Translations under genes and position numbers: made by a program
Shown here: positions 62,124-64,000 of the stretch, in pieces
How positions within the stretch are numbered: the first letter of the stretch is position 1
How the letters are laid out: each line of letters begins with the position of its first letter
Notes under the pieces: model-generated
Told to the model about the DNA's origin: nothing
The model's input: only the letters and a program-made list of their open reading frames with translations
Database searches by the model: none
Assembly: GCA_041660045.1 (NCBI GenBank)
Contig: JBAZXA010000003.1
Coordinates: forward strand, 248,001-312,000
DNA from: WM-3-3 sp041660045
GTDB taxonomy: Bacteria; Pseudomonadota; Gammaproteobacteria; Methylococcales; Methylomonadaceae
Length of the DNA stretch: 64,000 nt
Reading direction: 5' to 3'

Positions 62124-64000
62124 ATGCGCCTAGGCAGCTCTTCAGCAGCGACAGGCCAAATTGGCAGAGCCGATCTGTTACGTCTACTGGCGACGGCACC
62201 GCGCCCATGCTTGGTGCTGGATGATGATGGTGATAATCAATTCGCTTATCAAGAAAACAAGCCAATCGGTCAAAGTCAAACCGGAGGCAGGCAAGTTGAT
62301 TGGGTGGCACCTAGCTCAGCTGAGCAAACCAGCAATTTCAAACTGCCGCTGCAAATGCCCTTCGTGCATATTGTGGCTGACCGCAATATGCGCGAGTTAC
62401 CGAAGCAACAGCAAAACTCAACACAGACTGACATTATTTATGAACCCATCAGTGAAGAGGATGCCAAACCGCCTGCAGAATGTCGACTGATAAACTATCA
62501 AGACTTGGTGCCCAAGGCTCGCCTATTGCCCACGCTAAAGCGCTATTTGTCCAGCAACCGCAGGGCAGGTCTGGACGTCTCCTTGTTGGTCAAACAAATT
62601 GCCAAACAACAACTGCCACGGCATTTACCGCGCCGCCAACTCAAAAGCTGGCATCCGCAGTGGGTGGTGGTATTAGACTTTAGCAAACGGCTACAGCCTT
62701 ACCGACAAGACATGCACCAATTAGCCGAAGAGCTGCTGCGGGCTTGCGGCCAAGCTGGTGTTTCGATAAGAATCATCAATCACGGGCCGTTACAGCATTG
62801 GACCGACTGGGTAGTAGAACAACAAAGCAGAGGCCCTTTGCCCAGCAAAAATGCTTGGCGCATGCCAGTTGCTGATACGCCTATTCTATTGGTCAGTGAT
62901 TTAGGTTTATTGGAAGGCTCCGAGTCCAACGTGCACCAAGCCTGGCAAACCTTTATCCGGCAGCTGAGTAACGCGCAAACCAAACCACTGGCATTGCTAC
63001 CGCTAGCTTCAGAGCAGCTCGATGTGGGGCTGCCCAACAGTTTGACGCTATTGCGCTGGAGTCCGGATGCCCGTATCCATCCGGAGCGCGCCTTGGGCAA
63101 GGGTCAAGCTGTTCCCGATGGCTTGGCCGATTTATTGGCGATGGCTGCTGTTACACGCCGAGTTGATCCACCATTATTACGGGAGATGCGCCGACTCAAC
63201 CCGAAATCACCGTTCAATGCTGGCCTTGAAGGGGCATTTTGGTGTCATGCCGATGTTGAAGCCGGGAGTGCAGCAAATATACGCCAACAGGCACAAGCCA
63301 AACATCTGGCGCATTATGCCCAACACTTGGTTGACGACCATATCAAACTAGAGCAACTGCGTTACTGTCACCATGCCCATTTGCGTGCCGTGCTAAACCA
63401 TGAAGAAACCTTGTTGTGGGGCGCGCATGTTAAACAAAACGGCACAAAACCCACGGCGGCAATTCAACAACGCCTTGCAAAGGCAGAAACATTCATGCAC
63501 CAATTGGCGGCCACCTTAACACAGCCGAACGGCTTGCAAAAGGGCGGAATCTGGTGGCACGTGGCACAGGACATCGTGCAACGTGCAGGCCACACAATGG
63601 GTGAACAATATTCGGATTTGCTGGCACCATTGGTGCTGGCGATTGCCGAAGTGCGCGGCACTTGGCTACAACTACCTGATTGGGTAGACCCTGCACACCT
63701 GGCAGGCGATGACACTAACGCTAGCCATTGCTGGCTAGTGCGTGACCCGGCAACAGGCAGTGTTGTGTTGCAGCCGACGCCACCTGCACAAAACCAAAGC
63801 GTTTTAACCGAAGCGTTGCCGATTGACCGAGGTGGTCTACGCATCCAAAGTGCAAATTCAAGAATGTTGCTCACTTTTCAGGACCTGCCTTACCGGGTAT
63901 GTGGATTACAGGATGAAGCCCTAATCAAACTCACCACCAGTCAGGAAACGCTCACGCTGGCCAGCGTAAAAAGACCGCGTGGGGCTATTGCTTGGGGTTA
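62124..64000 (+). CDS. vWA-like partner of the MoxR ATPase, 5' part only
   Basis: Open frame of 625 codons that continues past the window. Residues 1-120 are low in recognisable motifs. The segment WVVVLDFSKRLQPYRQDMHQ (from about 180) resembles the first strand and MIDAS loop of a von Willebrand A domain. The strand and the first Asp-x-Ser remain but the second Ser of DxSxS is Arg. RRLNPKSPF and a helical region (330-480) follow. In known MoxR-vWA ternary systems this gene often carries a C-terminal formylglycine-generating-enzyme-like domain, which would lie outside the window. It starts 2 bp after the MoxR gene. Confidence 0.7.
   Translation, partial: MRLGSSSAATGQIGRADLLRLLATAPRPCLVLDDDGDNQFAYQENKPIGQSQTGGRQVDWVAPSSAEQTSNFKLPLQMPFVHIVADRNMRELPKQQQNSTQTDIIYEPISEEDAKPPAECRLINYQDLVPKARLLPTLKRYLSSNRRAGLDVSLLVKQIAKQQLPRHLPRRQLKSWHPQWVVVLDFSKRLQPYRQDMHQLAEELLRACGQAGVSIRIINHGPLQHWTDWVVEQQSRGPLPSKNAWRMPVADTPILLVSDLGLLEGSESNVHQAWQTFIRQLSNAQTKPLALLPLASEQLDVGLPNSLTLLRWSPDARIHPERALGKGQAVPDGLADLLAMAAVTRRVDPPLLREMRRLNPKSPFNAGLEGAFWCHADVEAGSAANIRQQAQAKHLAHYAQHLVDDHIKLEQLRYCHHAHLRAVLNHEETLLWGAHVKQNGTKPTAAIQQRLAKAETFMHQLAATLTQPNGLQKGGIWWHVAQDIVQRAGHTMGEQYSDLLAPLVLAIAEVRGTWLQLPDWVDPAHLAGDDTNASHCWLVRDPATGSVVLQPTPPAQNQSVLTEALPIDRGGLRIQSANSRMLLTFQDLPYRVCGLQDEALIKLTTSQETLTLASVKRPRGAIAWG

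Overview
The window looks like chromosome of a gammaproteobacterium of moderate GC. The evidence is the dnaA-dnaN-recF-gyrB block with the divergent rpmH-rnpA-yidD-yidC-mnmE block, and the coaBC-dut-algC-argB order that is also known from Pseudomonas. The large oxygen-tolerant hydrogenase cluster, a cobalamin-type radical SAM enzyme and the C/G-rich palindromic repeats would fit a methanotroph of the Methylococcales, but no methane-oxidation gene is present, so that placement is only a guess. No tRNA, rRNA or CRISPR array was seen.

Left end (1-7574, all minus strand): one compact, mostly overlapping defence operon built around a type IC restriction-modification system. In transcription order it reads hsdM, a frameshifted GIY-YIG gene, a class III fic gene, a DUF1016/YhcG nuclease, hsdS, a PrrC-type anticodon nuclease, a collapsed rhuM remnant, a second DUF1016 protein that has lost its nuclease core, and hsdR (cut by the window edge). 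The hsdM-hsdS-prrC-hsdR order is that of the E. coli prr locus, with extra toxin-like and nuclease-like genes inserted. A decayed cupin gene lies between this island and gyrB.

Replication block (8563-18569): gyrB, recF, dnaN and dnaA on the minus strand, with two parS-like sites at the gyrB/recF junction. rpmH, rnpA, yidD, yidC and mnmE run on the plus strand from a near-consensus sigma70 promoter. The short dnaA-rpmH gap has no cluster of DnaA boxes.

Accessory stretch (18570-27531): a DUF2384/RES toxin-antitoxin pair behind two small palindromes, a membrane-GAF gene with a small overlapping partner, an Old Yellow Enzyme, an SDR with a divergent ArsR-type regulator and a perfect inverted repeat between them, vapBC remnants, an RlmN-like radical SAM enzyme and a B12-binding radical SAM enzyme.

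Hydrogenase cluster (27532-42111, plus strand): hupS-L-E-C-D-F-G-H-I-J-K followed by hypA-B-C-D-E-F. This is a complete set for making a membrane-bound group 1 [NiFe] uptake hydrogenase: Tat-exported small subunit, large subunit, cytochrome b, nickel permease, protease, chaperones, and CN/CO ligand and nickel insertion. The small subunit has the six cysteines of oxygen-tolerant enzymes. A DUF559 gene follows and runs into a tandem repeat array (about 42.5-44.0 kb) that contains a 100-N assembly gap.

Housekeeping stretch (44065-58590): rmuC, hemL, a lytic transglycosylase, MAPEG, a cupin, radC, coaBC, dut, an AlgC-like protein, argB, a DUF4124 protein, a GT9 glycosyltransferase, a HAD phosphatase and an ATP-grasp protein. 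The AlgC-like protein keeps the AlgC fold and gene context but has lost the residues of every catalytic loop I could align.

Right end (58817-64000): an AbrB/VapB antitoxin with a frameshifted PIN toxin, then a TIR-domain protein, a MoxR-type AAA+ ATPase and a partial vWA-like protein. These last three resemble the MoxR-vWA ternary conflict systems, and the locus continues past the window.
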